36,543 nt of DNA, from the NCBI RefSeq assembly GCF_010365055.1, contig NZ_JAAFHA010000036.1, positions 1-36,543 of the forward strand, in the 5' to 3' direction. Position numbers and translations under genes: made by a program. A model generated the notes under the pieces. The model had not been told where the DNA came from. It saw only the letters and a list, made by a program, of their open reading frames with translations, and did no database searches. Below, one piece after another: positions 10,098-18,400 of this stretch. The first letter of the stretch is position 1. Every line of letters begins with the position of its first letter. The stretch is from Rhodoferax sp. GTDB lineage: Bacteria; Pseudomonadota; Gammaproteobacteria; Burkholderiales; Burkholderiaceae_C.

Positions 10098-10303
10098 TGG
10101 GGCGCGGGGGTGGCAGCCGAGGCTGCATGGGCGGGTTGGCTGGCAGGTGCCGGGACCGTCTGCGCCTCGGGCCAGGTGGTCCGTTTTACAGCGGCTGGTT
10201 CAGGCGGCAAATACAGCGGGCCTTGCTGGCCACAGGCCGACAGGCTCACCGCGCTGCTGGCGAGGACAATGGCACTGACTAGAATTTGCAGAAATCTCAA
10301 CAT
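10094..10303 (-). CDS. lptM: LptM-like small lipoprotein
   Basis: The 69-residue protein has a signal peptide ending in a lipobox (LSAC, cysteine 24) and then the short conserved stretch [11 protein letters not shown]. This is the signature of LptM (YifL), a lipoprotein that assists oxidative maturation of the LPS translocon LptD. The rest is a proline/alanine-rich tail of low complexity. It is the first gene of a two-gene unit with lysA (ATGA overlap), an arrangement often seen in proteobacteria. Its start is only 12 bp from the divergent cyaY start, so its promoter must overlap cyaY coding sequence. The ribosome site is weak. Confidence 0.85.
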   Translation of the reverse strand: MLRFLQILVSAIVLASSAVSLSACGQQGPLYLPPEPAAVKRTTWPEAQTVPAPASQPAHAASAATPAPQ

Positions 10304-10315
10304 GGTGAAATTGTA

Positions 10316-10645
10316 ATGACCGACCTTGAATTCATGGACCGCGCCGAAAATCTGCTCCAGGCGGTTGAAACCAGTTGCGACCGTATCAATGACCAGGCGC
10401 TGGCCGATATCGACAACCAGCGCGTCGGCAGCATGGTCACGCTCGTGTTTTCAAACAAGAGCCAGATTGTCATCAACCTGCAAAAGCCCTTGCATGAAAT
10501 CTGGCTGGCGGCCAAGTCGGGCGGTTATCACTACAAATTTGATATCAACCAGTGGCTTGATACCAAGGGCCAAAGCGAGTTTTTTGCCAATTTGTCGCGC
10601 TGTGCCAGTGAGCAGGCAGGCTGCCCGCTGGTGCTCAATTCCTGA
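10316..10645 (+). CDS. cyaY: Frataxin-like iron-binding protein CyaY
   Basis: The 109-residue protein matches bacterial frataxin, which binds iron and regulates iron-sulfur cluster assembly at IscS. The first helix carries the acidic surface expected for iron binding (DLEFMDRAE and further acidic residues), followed by the beta-sheet core and the conserved [14 protein letters not shown] motif. I place the start at ATG 10316, preceded by GGTGAA; an in-frame upstream start at 10286 would overlap lptM and adds residues foreign to the family. Its 3' end overlaps the convergent mrcA 3' end by 11 bp. Confidence 0.95.
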   Translation: MTDLEFMDRAENLLQAVETSCDRINDQALADIDNQRVGSMVTLVFSNKSQIVINLQKPLHEIWLAAKSGGYHYKFDINQWLDTKGQSEFFANLSRCASEQAGCPLVLNS

Positions 10646-13049
10646 ACAAGTCCAGAATTTGCTTTCTTTCGTCAGCGGGCGGCATCTGAATCGGCTGGCT
10701 GCCGTCTTGCGCAGCCGAAGGATCGTCCAGCCCGACACTGGTGACGCCCGCCCTGTTGGCATATTCGGTATAAAACCATTCACCGCCCGAGTTGACGACA
10801 CCCTCGGGCACGGCCAGCTCAGCGACCGGCACTTGGGCGAGTGCCTCCTGCATGTACCTGATCCAGATCGGCAGGCTCAAGCCGCCACCGGTTTCGCGCG
10901 CACCGAGTTTGCGCGGTGTGTCGTAGCCAATCCAGCTCACTGCCGCCAGCGTGGGCTGGAATCCGGCAAACCACGCGTCCATGGAGTCGTTGGTGGTGCC
11001 GGTTTTGCCATACAAGTCAGGGCGCTTCAAAATAGCCTGCGCGGACGCCGCCGTGCCACTGCGGGTGACTTCCTGCAACAAACTGTCCATGATGAAAGCA
11101 TTGCGCGCATCAATCGCCCGCATTGATTCGTCAAGCACAGGAGGTCTGGTCTCCACCAGGACTTTGCCCTTCTGCTCGGTGACCTTGCTGATCAGCCAGG
11201 GATTGACGCGGTAGCCACCATTGGCAAAGACCGAGTAGGCCGACGCCATTTGCAGAGGCGTGACGGAGCCGGCGCCCAAGGCCATCGTCAGGTAGGCGGG
11301 ATGCTTGTCAGCTTCAAAGCCAAAACGGGTCGCCCAATCCTGCGCATTTTGCGCGCCCACCGCCTGCAGAATCCGAATGGAGATCATATTCTTGGACTTG
11401 GCCAGCCCCCGGCGCATCGTCATGGGCCCTTCAAATTTTCCATCGTAATTTTTGGGCTCCCAAGGCTGGCCGCCGGTCACGCCGGCGCTGAAGAAGAGCG
11501 GGGCATCGTTGACGATGGTTGCCGGTGTAAAGCCTTTTTCGAGGGCTGCGGAATAGATGAATGGTTTGAAGCTGGAGCCGGGTTGGCGCCAGGCTTGCGT
11601 GACATGGTTGAATTTGTTCTTTTCAAAGTCAAAACCACCGACCAAGGCCTTGATGGCGCCACTGCGCGGGTCCAGCGCCACAAAAGCACCTTCGACTTCA
11701 GGCAACTGCGTGATTTCCCAAGTATTTTTTGGCGTTTTGGTGACCCGAATCACGGCACCTCGGCGAACCTTGATGTTCGGGGGTGCTTTGTCCGACAGGC
11801 CTGACTGGGCCGGCTTGAGGCCGGCGCCCGTGATTTCAACGGTTTCGCCATTCAGACGCAGCGCGGTTATTTTCTTCGGATCGGCGGTCAAGACCATTGC
11901 CGACATCACGTCGCCGTTGTCAGGGTGCTCAGCCAATGCCTGGTCAATCGCGTCCTCCAGTTCCTGCGGATCGGCCGGCAGGGCGACGAATTCCTCCGGG
12001 CCCCGGTAAATCTGGCGTCGCTCAAAATCCATGATGCCCCGCCGCAAGGACTTATACGCTGCGTCCTGGTCGGCCGCGCGCAGAGTGGTGTACACGTTCA
12101 AGCCACGGGTGTAGGTCTCATTGCCATACTGCGCAAACATCAACTGCCGTACGGTCTCAGCCGCGTACTCGGCGTGCACTTTGGCGTGCTCGGCACTGGA
12201 CTTGATGCTCAACTCTTCCTGCTTGGCGGCCTGAGCCTGTTCGGCCGTGATGAAGCCGTTTTCCTGCATGCGATCAATGATGTGCAACTGGCGTGCCTTG
12301 GCACGCTTTGGGTTGACGATCGGGTTGTAGGCGGACGGCGCCTTGGGCAATCCAGCCAGCATGGCCGCTTCTGCCACTGTAATGTTTTTCAGCGGCTTGT
12401 CAAAATACGCCTCAGAGGCAGCGGCAAAACCATAGGCACGGTTGCCCAGAAAAATCTGATTCATGTAGATTTCAAGAATCTGATCCTTGCTCAGCATGTG
12501 TTCCAGCTTGAAGGTCAGCAAAATTTCATAGATCTTGCGGGTGTAGGTTTTTTCTGTTGACAGGTAAACGTTGCGCGCCACCTGCATGGTGATGGTGGAC
12601 GCGCCCTGGCTCTTGATGCGCCCCAGGTTGGCCAGCGCCGCGCGCAGTACGCCCTTGTAATCGACGCCGCCATGCTCGTAAAACCGTGCGTCCTCAATGG
12701 CCAGAACCGCATCCACCATGACCTTCGGGATATCCTTGATTGGCGTCAGGTGCCGGCGCTCCTCGCCAAACTCACCAATCAAAACACCTTCCGCTGAGTA
12801 CACGCGCAAAGGCAACTTGGGGCGGTAATCAGACAAGTCTGAAATGTCGGGCAAATTCGGAAACGCAACGGCCATTGCGATCGCAACAATGATCAGGATC
12901 GACAAGACCCCTGCCAGCAATAAGCCACCGCCCCACAACACGATGCGCAGCAGCCCATTCAGGACGTTGGCGCCGGAATTGACCTTGTTGTTGGATGAAC
13001 TGGGCTCGCTAGCGGGTGATATGGAAGGCATAGAAAACTTGGTAGACAC
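10635..13049 (-). CDS. mrcA: Penicillin-binding protein 1A (bifunctional peptidoglycan synthase)
   Basis: The 804-residue protein has a cytoplasmic head, a membrane anchor at about residues 36-62, and a GT51 transglycosylase domain with catalytic E119 in [12 protein letters not shown]. An OB-like insert and a transpeptidase domain follow, with the SxxK serine at S492 (GSSFK), SKN at 552-554 and a KTGTT box near the end. It polymerises and cross-links cell-wall glycan strands. The likely start is GTG at 13049; ATG at 13031 would shorten it by six residues and neither has a clear ribosome site. It is divergent from pilM, a synteny seen in many beta- and gammaproteobacteria. Confidence 0.95.
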   Translation of the reverse strand: MSTKFSMPSISPASEPSSSNNKVNSGANVLNGLLRIVLWGGGLLLAGVLSILIIVAIAMAVAFPNLPDISDLSDYRPKLPLRVYSAEGVLIGEFGEERRHLTPIKDIPKVMVDAVLAIEDARFYEHGGVDYKGVLRAALANLGRIKSQGASTITMQVARNVYLSTEKTYTRKIYEILLTFKLEHMLSKDQILEIYMNQIFLGNRAYGFAAASEAYFDKPLKNITVAEAAMLAGLPKAPSAYNPIVNPKRAKARQLHIIDRMQENGFITAEQAQAAKQEELSIKSSAEHAKVHAEYAAETVRQLMFAQYGNETYTRGLNVYTTLRAADQDAAYKSLRRGIMDFERRQIYRGPEEFVALPADPQELEDAIDQALAEHPDNGDVMSAMVLTADPKKITALRLNGETVEITGAGLKPAQSGLSDKAPPNIKVRRGAVIRVTKTPKNTWEITQLPEVEGAFVALDPRSGAIKALVGGFDFEKNKFNHVTQAWRQPGSSFKPFIYSAALEKGFTPATIVNDAPLFFSAGVTGGQPWEPKNYDGKFEGPMTMRRGLAKSKNMISIRILQAVGAQNAQDWATRFGFEADKHPAYLTMALGAGSVTPLQMASAYSVFANGGYRVNPWLISKVTEQKGKVLVETRPPVLDESMRAIDARNAFIMDSLLQEVTRSGTAASAQAILKRPDLYGKTGTTNDSMDAWFAGFQPTLAAVSWIGYDTPRKLGARETGGGLSLPIWIRYMQEALAQVPVAELAVPEGVVNSGGEWFYTEYANRAGVTSVGLDDPSAAQDGSQPIQMPPADERKQILDLFRN

Positions 13050-13300
13050 TCGTTGTCATTATAAAAATGAAGTTCTTATAGTTTTGGCGCGCTAGTATCC
13101 GCTATTGTCGGCGGCCGGCTTGCTGCGGCCTGTTGGACCGCTGGTGCAAAGCCAGACGGAGTCCAAAACGTCTACTTTTGGCAACACTGGTAATCCCTAG
13201 AATCTGGAAAAACCTTGGCGGGACAATGGGCTTGCTGCTAGCATTGAAGTGAAGTCTTAAGTTTCGCCGATCTGTGATTGGCCATTTTCAGGGGATAGTT
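13050..13300. promoter_or_regulatory. Divergent mrcA/pilM promoter region
   Basis: This is the longest gene-free stretch of the window, between the divergent mrcA and pilM starts. It should hold both promoters. On the minus side there is a perfect TATAAT (listed separately). On the plus side a candidate is TTGGCG with a TAGCAT about 18 bp downstream, 4 of 6 matches each, which is weak. I looked for a sigma-54 site and found none with correct GG/GC spacing. No small ORF or RNA is evident. Confidence 0.4.
13058..13063 (-). promoter_or_regulatory. Candidate -10 element (TATAAT) for mrcA
   Basis: On the minus strand a perfect TATAAT lies only 8 bases before the GTG start of mrcA. No good -35 is visible 17 bp upstream (CAAAAC). 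If used, transcription would begin almost at the GTG, giving a leaderless message, or the real start would be the ATG six codons later. Confidence 0.3.
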
Positions 13301-14380
13301 TTGATCTCATTGGGGTCCTTGTTTAGTCGTCAGCCCGCCCCCATGCTAGGTTTGGATATCAGCTCTTCCAGTGTGAAAATGGTCGAATTGGGTCAAGACA
13401 AAGCTGGCAATCTGGTGCTTGAACGCTGTGCGATTGTGCCGCTTGAGCGTGGCTGGATAACTGACGGCAACATCGAGAAGTTCGATGAAGTGGCCGATGC
13501 AGTGCGCCGTTTGCTGAAAAAAAGCGGAACCAAAACAAAGAATGTCGCAATGGCCCTGCCGCCGTCGGCGGTTATCACTAAAAAGATAACACTGCCGGGA
13601 GGCATGTCCGACCAGGAGTTGGAGATGCAGGTCGAGACTGAGGCAAACCAGTACATCCCATTCCCGTTGGACGAAGTCAGTCTTGATTTTTGCATCGTCG
13701 GACCCAGCGCCACGTCTGCTGGCGATGTGGAGGTACTCATTGCAGCCTCCCGCCGGGAAAAAGTGCAGGATATCCAGGGCTTGGCGGAAGCCGCTGGCTT
13801 GAAGCCCGTGATTGTGGACATCGAATCTTATGCCTCCCGTCTGGCGACCAGTCGCTTGATCGAGAGACTCCCCAACAAAGGGGTCGGCAATATCGTCGCC
13901 CTTTTTGAAGTGGGAGCGCAGACCACCAGTATGCAGGTCATTCGCGACGACGAAGTCTTGTACGACCGGGATCAAGCCTTCGGCGGGGCGCAACTCACGC
14001 AGTTGATCGTGCGCCAGTATGGCTTTTCACTGGAAGAAGCTGAGAGCAAAAAGCGCAACGGCGAACTGCCCGACGACTATGAAGCCAGCGTAATGCGCCC
14101 CTTTGTTGAAAGCATGGTGCAGGAAATCGGTCGTGCCCTGCAATTCTTCTTTACCAGCACGCCGCACAACAAGGTTGACTACGTGATGCTGGCAGGCGGC
14201 TCGGCGGCATTGCCGGGCTTGACGGCAGCCGTCACACAACACACCACCTTCGCCTGCACGTTGGTCAATCCGTTTGAAGGCATGGAAATTGGCGAAGGGG
14301 TTCGTTTGAAGAAAATGTCACGAGAAGCCCCGTCTTATCTCACCTCCTGCGGACTGGCATTACGGAGGTTCATGCAGTGA
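13301..14380 (+). CDS. pilM: Type IV pilus inner-membrane platform protein PilM
   Basis: The 359-residue protein is an actin-like ATPase-fold protein that binds the cytoplasmic tail of PilN and links the pilus alignment complex to the motor. The first phosphate loop GLDISSSSVKMVEL lies near residues 16-30, and a second glycine-rich motif (AGGSAALPG) lies near the C-terminus. I choose the TTG at 13301 because AGGGGA (13290-13295) sits 5 bases before it and it gives the usual N-terminus (M-I-S-L-G-S-L-F-S-R); a GTG at 13274 would add nine unsupported residues. Its stop overlaps the pilN GTG start. Confidence 0.93.
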   Translation: MISLGSLFSRQPAPMLGLDISSSSVKMVELGQDKAGNLVLERCAIVPLERGWITDGNIEKFDEVADAVRRLLKKSGTKTKNVAMALPPSAVITKKITLPGGMSDQELEMQVETEANQYIPFPLDEVSLDFCIVGPSATSAGDVEVLIAASRREKVQDIQGLAEAAGLKPVIVDIESYASRLATSRLIERLPNKGVGNIVALFEVGAQTTSMQVIRDDEVLYDRDQAFGGAQLTQLIVRQYGFSLEEAESKKRNGELPDDYEASVMRPFVESMVQEIGRALQFFFTSTPHNKVDYVMLAGGSAALPGLTAAVTQHTTFACTLVNPFEGMEIGEGVRLKKMSREAPSYLTSCGLALRRFMQ

Positions 14381-15012
14381 TACTGATCAATCTACTGCCG
14401 CACCGCGAAGCGGCGCGCAAACTTCGCAAAGATGTTTTCAATGTCAGTTTGGGGCTGGCAGCCCTGGCCGGTGGTTTGCTCGCCGGCATCATCTTTCTGG
14501 CATTCCAGTCCCAGATCTCCGATCAACAGGGGCGAAACCAGTTGCTGCAGACCGAGATCAAACGTTTTGATGCCCAAATCAAAGATATCGCTGGTCTTGA
14601 ATCTGAAATTGCCGCCTTGCGCGCGCGCCAGCAAGCCGTTGAAGACTTGCAGGCCGACCGGAATTTACCGGTTCACCTGCTGACCGAATTGGTCAAGCAA
14701 TTGCCCGATGGGGTGTACATCGTGAGCATGCGCCAGGACAACCAGACGGTGACGCTGCAAGGCGTGGCCCAGTCCAATGAGCGCGTGTCCGAGCTGTTGC
14801 GCAATTTGGGGAACAACACGCCCTGGTTTTCCAAGCCGGAGCTGATTGAAATCGTAGCGGGCTCTGTGACGCTGCCACCCCGCGAGCAGCGACGCGTTGC
14901 CAACTTCACCATCCGCGTTCATTTGATGCGCGCCAGCGAAGCCGAAAAATCGCGCGTTGCAGTCAGTGCTGCAGGCTCGGTGCCAGCCGCCGCAACTCCT
15001 GTCAAGCAATAG
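14377..15012 (+). CDS. pilN: Type IV pilus assembly protein PilN
   Basis: The 211-residue bitopic inner-membrane protein begins with the cytoplasmic INLLPHRE motif (residues 4-11), the known PilM-binding sequence. One membrane segment follows at about 24-43, then a periplasmic coiled-coil (45-90) and a ferredoxin-like domain. With PilO it forms the periplasmic frame of the pilus machine. The start is GTG, overlapping the pilM stop (GTGA). The C-terminus ends in an alanine-rich tail. Twelve bases separate it from pilO. Confidence 0.95.
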   Translation: MILINLLPHREAARKLRKDVFNVSLGLAALAGGLLAGIIFLAFQSQISDQQGRNQLLQTEIKRFDAQIKDIAGLESEIAALRARQQAVEDLQADRNLPVHLLTELVKQLPDGVYIVSMRQDNQTVTLQGVAQSNERVSELLRNLGNNTPWFSKPELIEIVAGSVTLPPREQRRVANFTIRVHLMRASEAEKSRVAVSAAGSVPAAATPVKQ

Positions 15013-15024
15013 GCACAAGGCACC

Positions 15025-15696
15025 ATGGCAAGCACACCCGCATTGAATTTCGATTTTCCTGCCCTGCAGGAAAGGCTGTTGGGGCAATTTCGCAACCTCG
15101 ATCCCAAAGACCCGTCCAACTGGCCCGCGCTGCCGCGCTATCTGCTGTTTGCCGCCATTTCCGTTGGGGTGGTGGTGATACTTTGGTTTCTGTGGCTCAG
15201 CACGTCTCAAGAAGAGCTAGCCGCCGAGCAGGCCACGGAAGTGACGCTGCGCGAAGAGTACAAAATCAAATTGGGCAAAGCCGTGAACCTCGAAGCACTG
15301 AAAAAGCAGCGTGAGCAGGTTCTGCAATATGTGACGCAGCTCGAGAAGCAGCTCCCCAGCAAAGCCGAGATGGACGCGTTGCTGTCCGACATCAACCAGG
15401 CCGGCTTGGGGCGCAGTCTTCAATTCGATCTCTTCCGCCCCGGGCAGGTCACGGTCAAGGACTACTATGCCGAACTCCCCATTGCCGTGCGTGTCACGGG
15501 TCGCTATCACGACATCGGAGCCTTTGCGTCAGACATCGCCAACCTCTCGCGCATCGTGACGTTGAACAACCTGACCATCGTGCCCGGCAAGGAAGGAACC
15601 TTGGCGATGGACGCCACGGCCAAGACCTTCCGCTATCTGGATGCCGGCGAAGTAGCCGCGCAGCGCAAGGCGACTCCAAATGGAGCAAAGAAATGA
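15025..15696 (+). CDS. pilO: Type IV pilus assembly protein PilO
   Basis: The 223-residue protein has a short N-terminal cytoplasmic part with the conserved L-D-P-K-D-P-S-N-W-P segment (residues 25-34). A membrane helix follows at about 39-58, then a coiled-coil (60-115) and a periplasmic ferredoxin-like domain containing the GRYHDIGAF motif. It heterodimerises with PilN and contacts PilP. Its stop overlaps the pilP start (ATGA), which fits stoichiometric coupled translation of the alignment complex. Confidence 0.95.
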   Translation: MASTPALNFDFPALQERLLGQFRNLDPKDPSNWPALPRYLLFAAISVGVVVILWFLWLSTSQEELAAEQATEVTLREEYKIKLGKAVNLEALKKQREQVLQYVTQLEKQLPSKAEMDALLSDINQAGLGRSLQFDLFRPGQVTVKDYYAELPIAVRVTGRYHDIGAFASDIANLSRIVTLNNLTIVPGKEGTLAMDATAKTFRYLDAGEVAAQRKATPNGAKK

Positions 15697-16235
15697 TGGT
15701 TGTGCCCAAACTTCTCCTCACGAGTCTGCTACTGGCGCTGGCTGCTTGCGGTGCCACCGGCGAGGATGAACTGCGCCAATGGATGACCGAGCAGAAGAGC
15801 CAGACCCACCCCAAGGTCGCCCCGATTTCCGAGCCCAAGCAATTCAAGCCCGAGAGCTATACCCAGGTCACCGCGACAGAGCCTTTCAGCAACCAGAAGC
15901 TGACCCAGGCCCTCAAGCGCGAGTCGACACAATCGGTGAGCAGCGGCGCCTTGATCGACCCCGAGTTGGCGCGCCGCCGCGAAGCCCTGGAAGCCTTTCC
16001 GCTGGATGCCATGGCCATGGTGGGAAGCCTGACCAAAGCGGGCCAACCGGTGGCGCTGGTCAAAGTCGACACTTTGCTGTACCAGGTCAAACCGGGCAAC
16101 CATCTTGGACAAAACTACGGGCGGGTAACCAAAATCACCGAGACCGAAGTCACGTTACGTGAAATTGTGCAAGACGCCGTGGGCGAGTGGATCGAGCGCC
16201 CCGCGACTTTGCAGCTGCAAGAGAAATCAAAATGA
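15693..16235 (+). CDS. pilP: Type IV pilus assembly lipoprotein PilP
   Basis: The 180-residue lipoprotein has a lipobox LAAC with the lipidated cysteine at about residue 19. An extended region that binds PilN/PilO follows (including LRQWM and a proline-rich stretch), then the beta-sandwich domain that contacts PilQ, marked by the LYQVKPGNHLGQNYGRV motif. It bridges the inner-membrane platform to the secretin. Both ends overlap neighbours by ATGA. The family and position leave little doubt. Confidence 0.95.
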   Translation: MMVVPKLLLTSLLLALAACGATGEDELRQWMTEQKSQTHPKVAPISEPKQFKPESYTQVTATEPFSNQKLTQALKRESTQSVSSGALIDPELARRREALEAFPLDAMAMVGSLTKAGQPVALVKVDTLLYQVKPGNHLGQNYGRVTKITETEVTLREIVQDAVGEWIERPATLQLQEKSK

Positions 16236-18364
16236 ACAATCAAAACTACTGGATGGCAAAGCGGGTGTGGCAACGGGTTCTGCCGGCGGCATGGCTCATG
16301 ATGCTGGCGCTTGGTGCGCAGGCCCAAAGTGCCATACAAGCGGTGTCTGGGTCGATTCAAGGCGGTGTTGAGGTCGTCAGAATCGACCTGTCGCAGCCAC
16401 TGACGGCCCTGCCGACCGGGTTTACGATCCAGTCCCCAGCCAGAATTGCGCTTGATTTCCCGGGCGTGACAAGCGCCGTGGGCCGCTCCACCGTTGAGAT
16501 CAACCAAGGCAATTTGAGGTCAGTCAGTGTGGTGCAGGCGGGGGATCGAACCCGCGTGGTGCTGAACCTGAAGCAGGCAACGGCTTACAGAGCCCAACTG
16601 CAGGGCAAATCGTTGTTGGTGGTGCTGGATGCCGTGGCGCTCGCCGCACCAGCAGCATCTGCGGCCCCTGTTTTTGCAGAAAGCCGCAGCCGGGACACTC
16701 TGCCACTGAAAGATCTGGATTTCCGTCGCGGTGATGAAGGGTCTGGCCGCATTGTGGTGTCTCTGCCCAGCAGCCAGGTCGGCGTTGATATTCGCCAGCA
16801 GGGAGCAACGCTGGTGGTCGAGTTCATGAAATCCACCCTGCCTGAAGGGATGCGCCGCCGTCTGGACGTGACTGACTTTGGCACCCCAGTGCAAACTGTG
16901 ACGACGTTCGCAGTCGGCGATCGCGTGCGCATGGTGATTGAGCCCAAAGGCCAATGGGTGCACAGTGCTTACCAGACTGACGAACAGTTCGTGGTCGAAG
17001 TAAAACCGGTCAAAGTGGACACCTCCAAATTGACGCAAGGGCCGGGTTACAGCGGGCAAAAGCTGTCGCTCAACTTCCAGAACATCGAAGTGCGCTCGCT
17101 GTTGCAGGTGATTGCCGACTTCACCAATTTCAATATCATTACCTCGGACTCGGTCAGTGGGTCGGTCACTCTGCGTCTGCAAGACGTGCCCTGGGATCAG
17201 GCGCTTGACATCATTCTGCAGGCCAAGGGTCTGGGCATGCGCAAGACTGGCAACGTGCTGTGGATTGCGCCCAAAGACGAAATTAACGCCAAGGAAAAGC
17301 TAGAACTTGAATCGGTCGCTTCGCTGCAGAGTTTGGAGCCCTTGCGCACGCAATCGTTCCAGCTCAACTACACCAAGGCGGCAGACGTTGCCGCCCAGCT
17401 CACCGCCGGCGGCGGCGGTACCGGTGCCACCAGCTCGCGCATGTTGAGCCCGCGCGGCAGCACCATTTCGGAAGCCCGCACCAACCAGTTGTTTGTGACC
17501 GACATCCCCAGCAAGCTCGAACAGGTGCAGCAATTGATCGCCAAACTCGATATTCCCGTGCGCCAGGTGCTGATTGAAGCGCGCATTGTGGAGGCCTCGG
17601 ACACCTTTGGTAAATCGCTGGGTGTCAAGCTGGGCGGCAACGATCTGCGCGCACAGAAAGGCGGCGATGGCGGCTACCAGCTCTCTGGCGACAATCGTGT
17701 GGTCTTTGGCACCAGCTATGGCAATGCGGTGGCCAGCAGTGGCGCCGGTGGCGCCGTTGACCTGACCAGCAATTTCATCAATCTGCCGGCCGTCGGTCAG
17801 GGGGGCTACAACGCGGCGACCTTTGCTCTCTCAATCTTCAGTTCGGCCGCTAACCGTTTTCTGAATCTGGAACTGTCAGCACTGGAAGCCGATGGCAAAG
17901 GTAAGGTGGTCTCCAGCCCGCGCGTCGTCACGGCCGATCAAATCAAGGCGCTGATTGAGCAAGGCACGGAGTTGCCCTATCAAATAGCGTCGTCCAGTGG
18001 CGCCACCGCGATTGCCTTCCGCAAGGCCAATTTGAAGTTGGAAGTCACGCCGCAAATCACCCCCGAAGGCAACATCATTCTGGACCTGGACGTCAACAAG
18101 GACACCGTGGGCCAGTCCACTGCGGCTGGCTTTGCGATCAATACCAAACACATCAAAACCCAGGTGCTGGTTGAAAACGGCGGTACCGTTGTGATTGGTG
18201 GCATCTTCGAATTGACCGAAAGCGACAATGAAACCAAGGTGCCTTTCTTGGGCGATTTGCCCGGCGTTGGTAATCTGTTCAAGAGCCGCGGCAGGGTATC
18301 CAATAAGCAGGAAATGCTGGTCTTCATCACGCCCAAGGTGGTGGCGGACCGGGCAGCACGCTGA
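16232..18364 (+). CDS. pilQ: Type IV pilus secretin PilQ
   Basis: The 710-residue outer-membrane secretin forms the pore through which the pilus passes. A signal peptide ends with ALGAQA at about residue 31. Two AMIN domains (roughly 35-130 and 150-245) bind peptidoglycan. Next come the N0 domain starting KLSLNFQNIEVRSLL, an N1 domain with a glycine-rich insert (GGGGTGATSS), and the secretin barrel with VPFLGDLPGVGNLFKS near the end. The chosen ATG overlaps the pilP stop; an in-frame start at 16187 would lie deep inside pilP. A gap of 36 bp follows before an unrelated lipoprotein gene, whereas aroK often follows directly. Confidence 0.96.
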   Translation: MNNQNYWMAKRVWQRVLPAAWLMMLALGAQAQSAIQAVSGSIQGGVEVVRIDLSQPLTALPTGFTIQSPARIALDFPGVTSAVGRSTVEINQGNLRSVSVVQAGDRTRVVLNLKQATAYRAQLQGKSLLVVLDAVALAAPAASAAPVFAESRSRDTLPLKDLDFRRGDEGSGRIVVSLPSSQVGVDIRQQGATLVVEFMKSTLPEGMRRRLDVTDFGTPVQTVTTFAVGDRVRMVIEPKGQWVHSAYQTDEQFVVEVKPVKVDTSKLTQGPGYSGQKLSLNFQNIEVRSLLQVIADFTNFNIITSDSVSGSVTLRLQDVPWDQALDIILQAKGLGMRKTGNVLWIAPKDEINAKEKLELESVASLQSLEPLRTQSFQLNYTKAADVAAQLTAGGGGTGATSSRMLSPRGSTISEARTNQLFVTDIPSKLEQVQQLIAKLDIPVRQVLIEARIVEASDTFGKSLGVKLGGNDLRAQKGGDGGYQLSGDNRVVFGTSYGNAVASSGAGGAVDLTSNFINLPAVGQGGYNAATFALSIFSSAANRFLNLELSALEADGKGKVVSSPRVVTADQIKALIEQGTELPYQIASSSGATAIAFRKANLKLEVTPQITPEGNIILDLDVNKDTVGQSTAAGFAINTKHIKTQVLVENGGTVVIGGIFELTESDNETKVPFLGDLPGVGNLFKSRGRVSNKQEMLVFITPKVVADRAAR

Positions 18365-18400
18365 GTTTTGCTATAAATTTTGAATTGCAGGAAGATGAAT

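Noticed and set aside
8994-10316. 440-codon open frame on the plus strand
   Set aside because: Antisense to lysA and lptM, whose motifs are unambiguous.
13075-13105. CTAG with nearby ATAG as a further repeat copy between mrcA and pilM
   Set aside because: Only short pieces match and their order differs from the family; likely chance.
13195-13250. Sigma-54 promoter for the pil genes
   Set aside because: GG and GC dinucleotides are present but not at the required 10-bp spacing.
18364-18384. GCTATAAATTTTGA after pilQ as half of a repeat
   Set aside because: No CTAG head or hairpin; too short to support.
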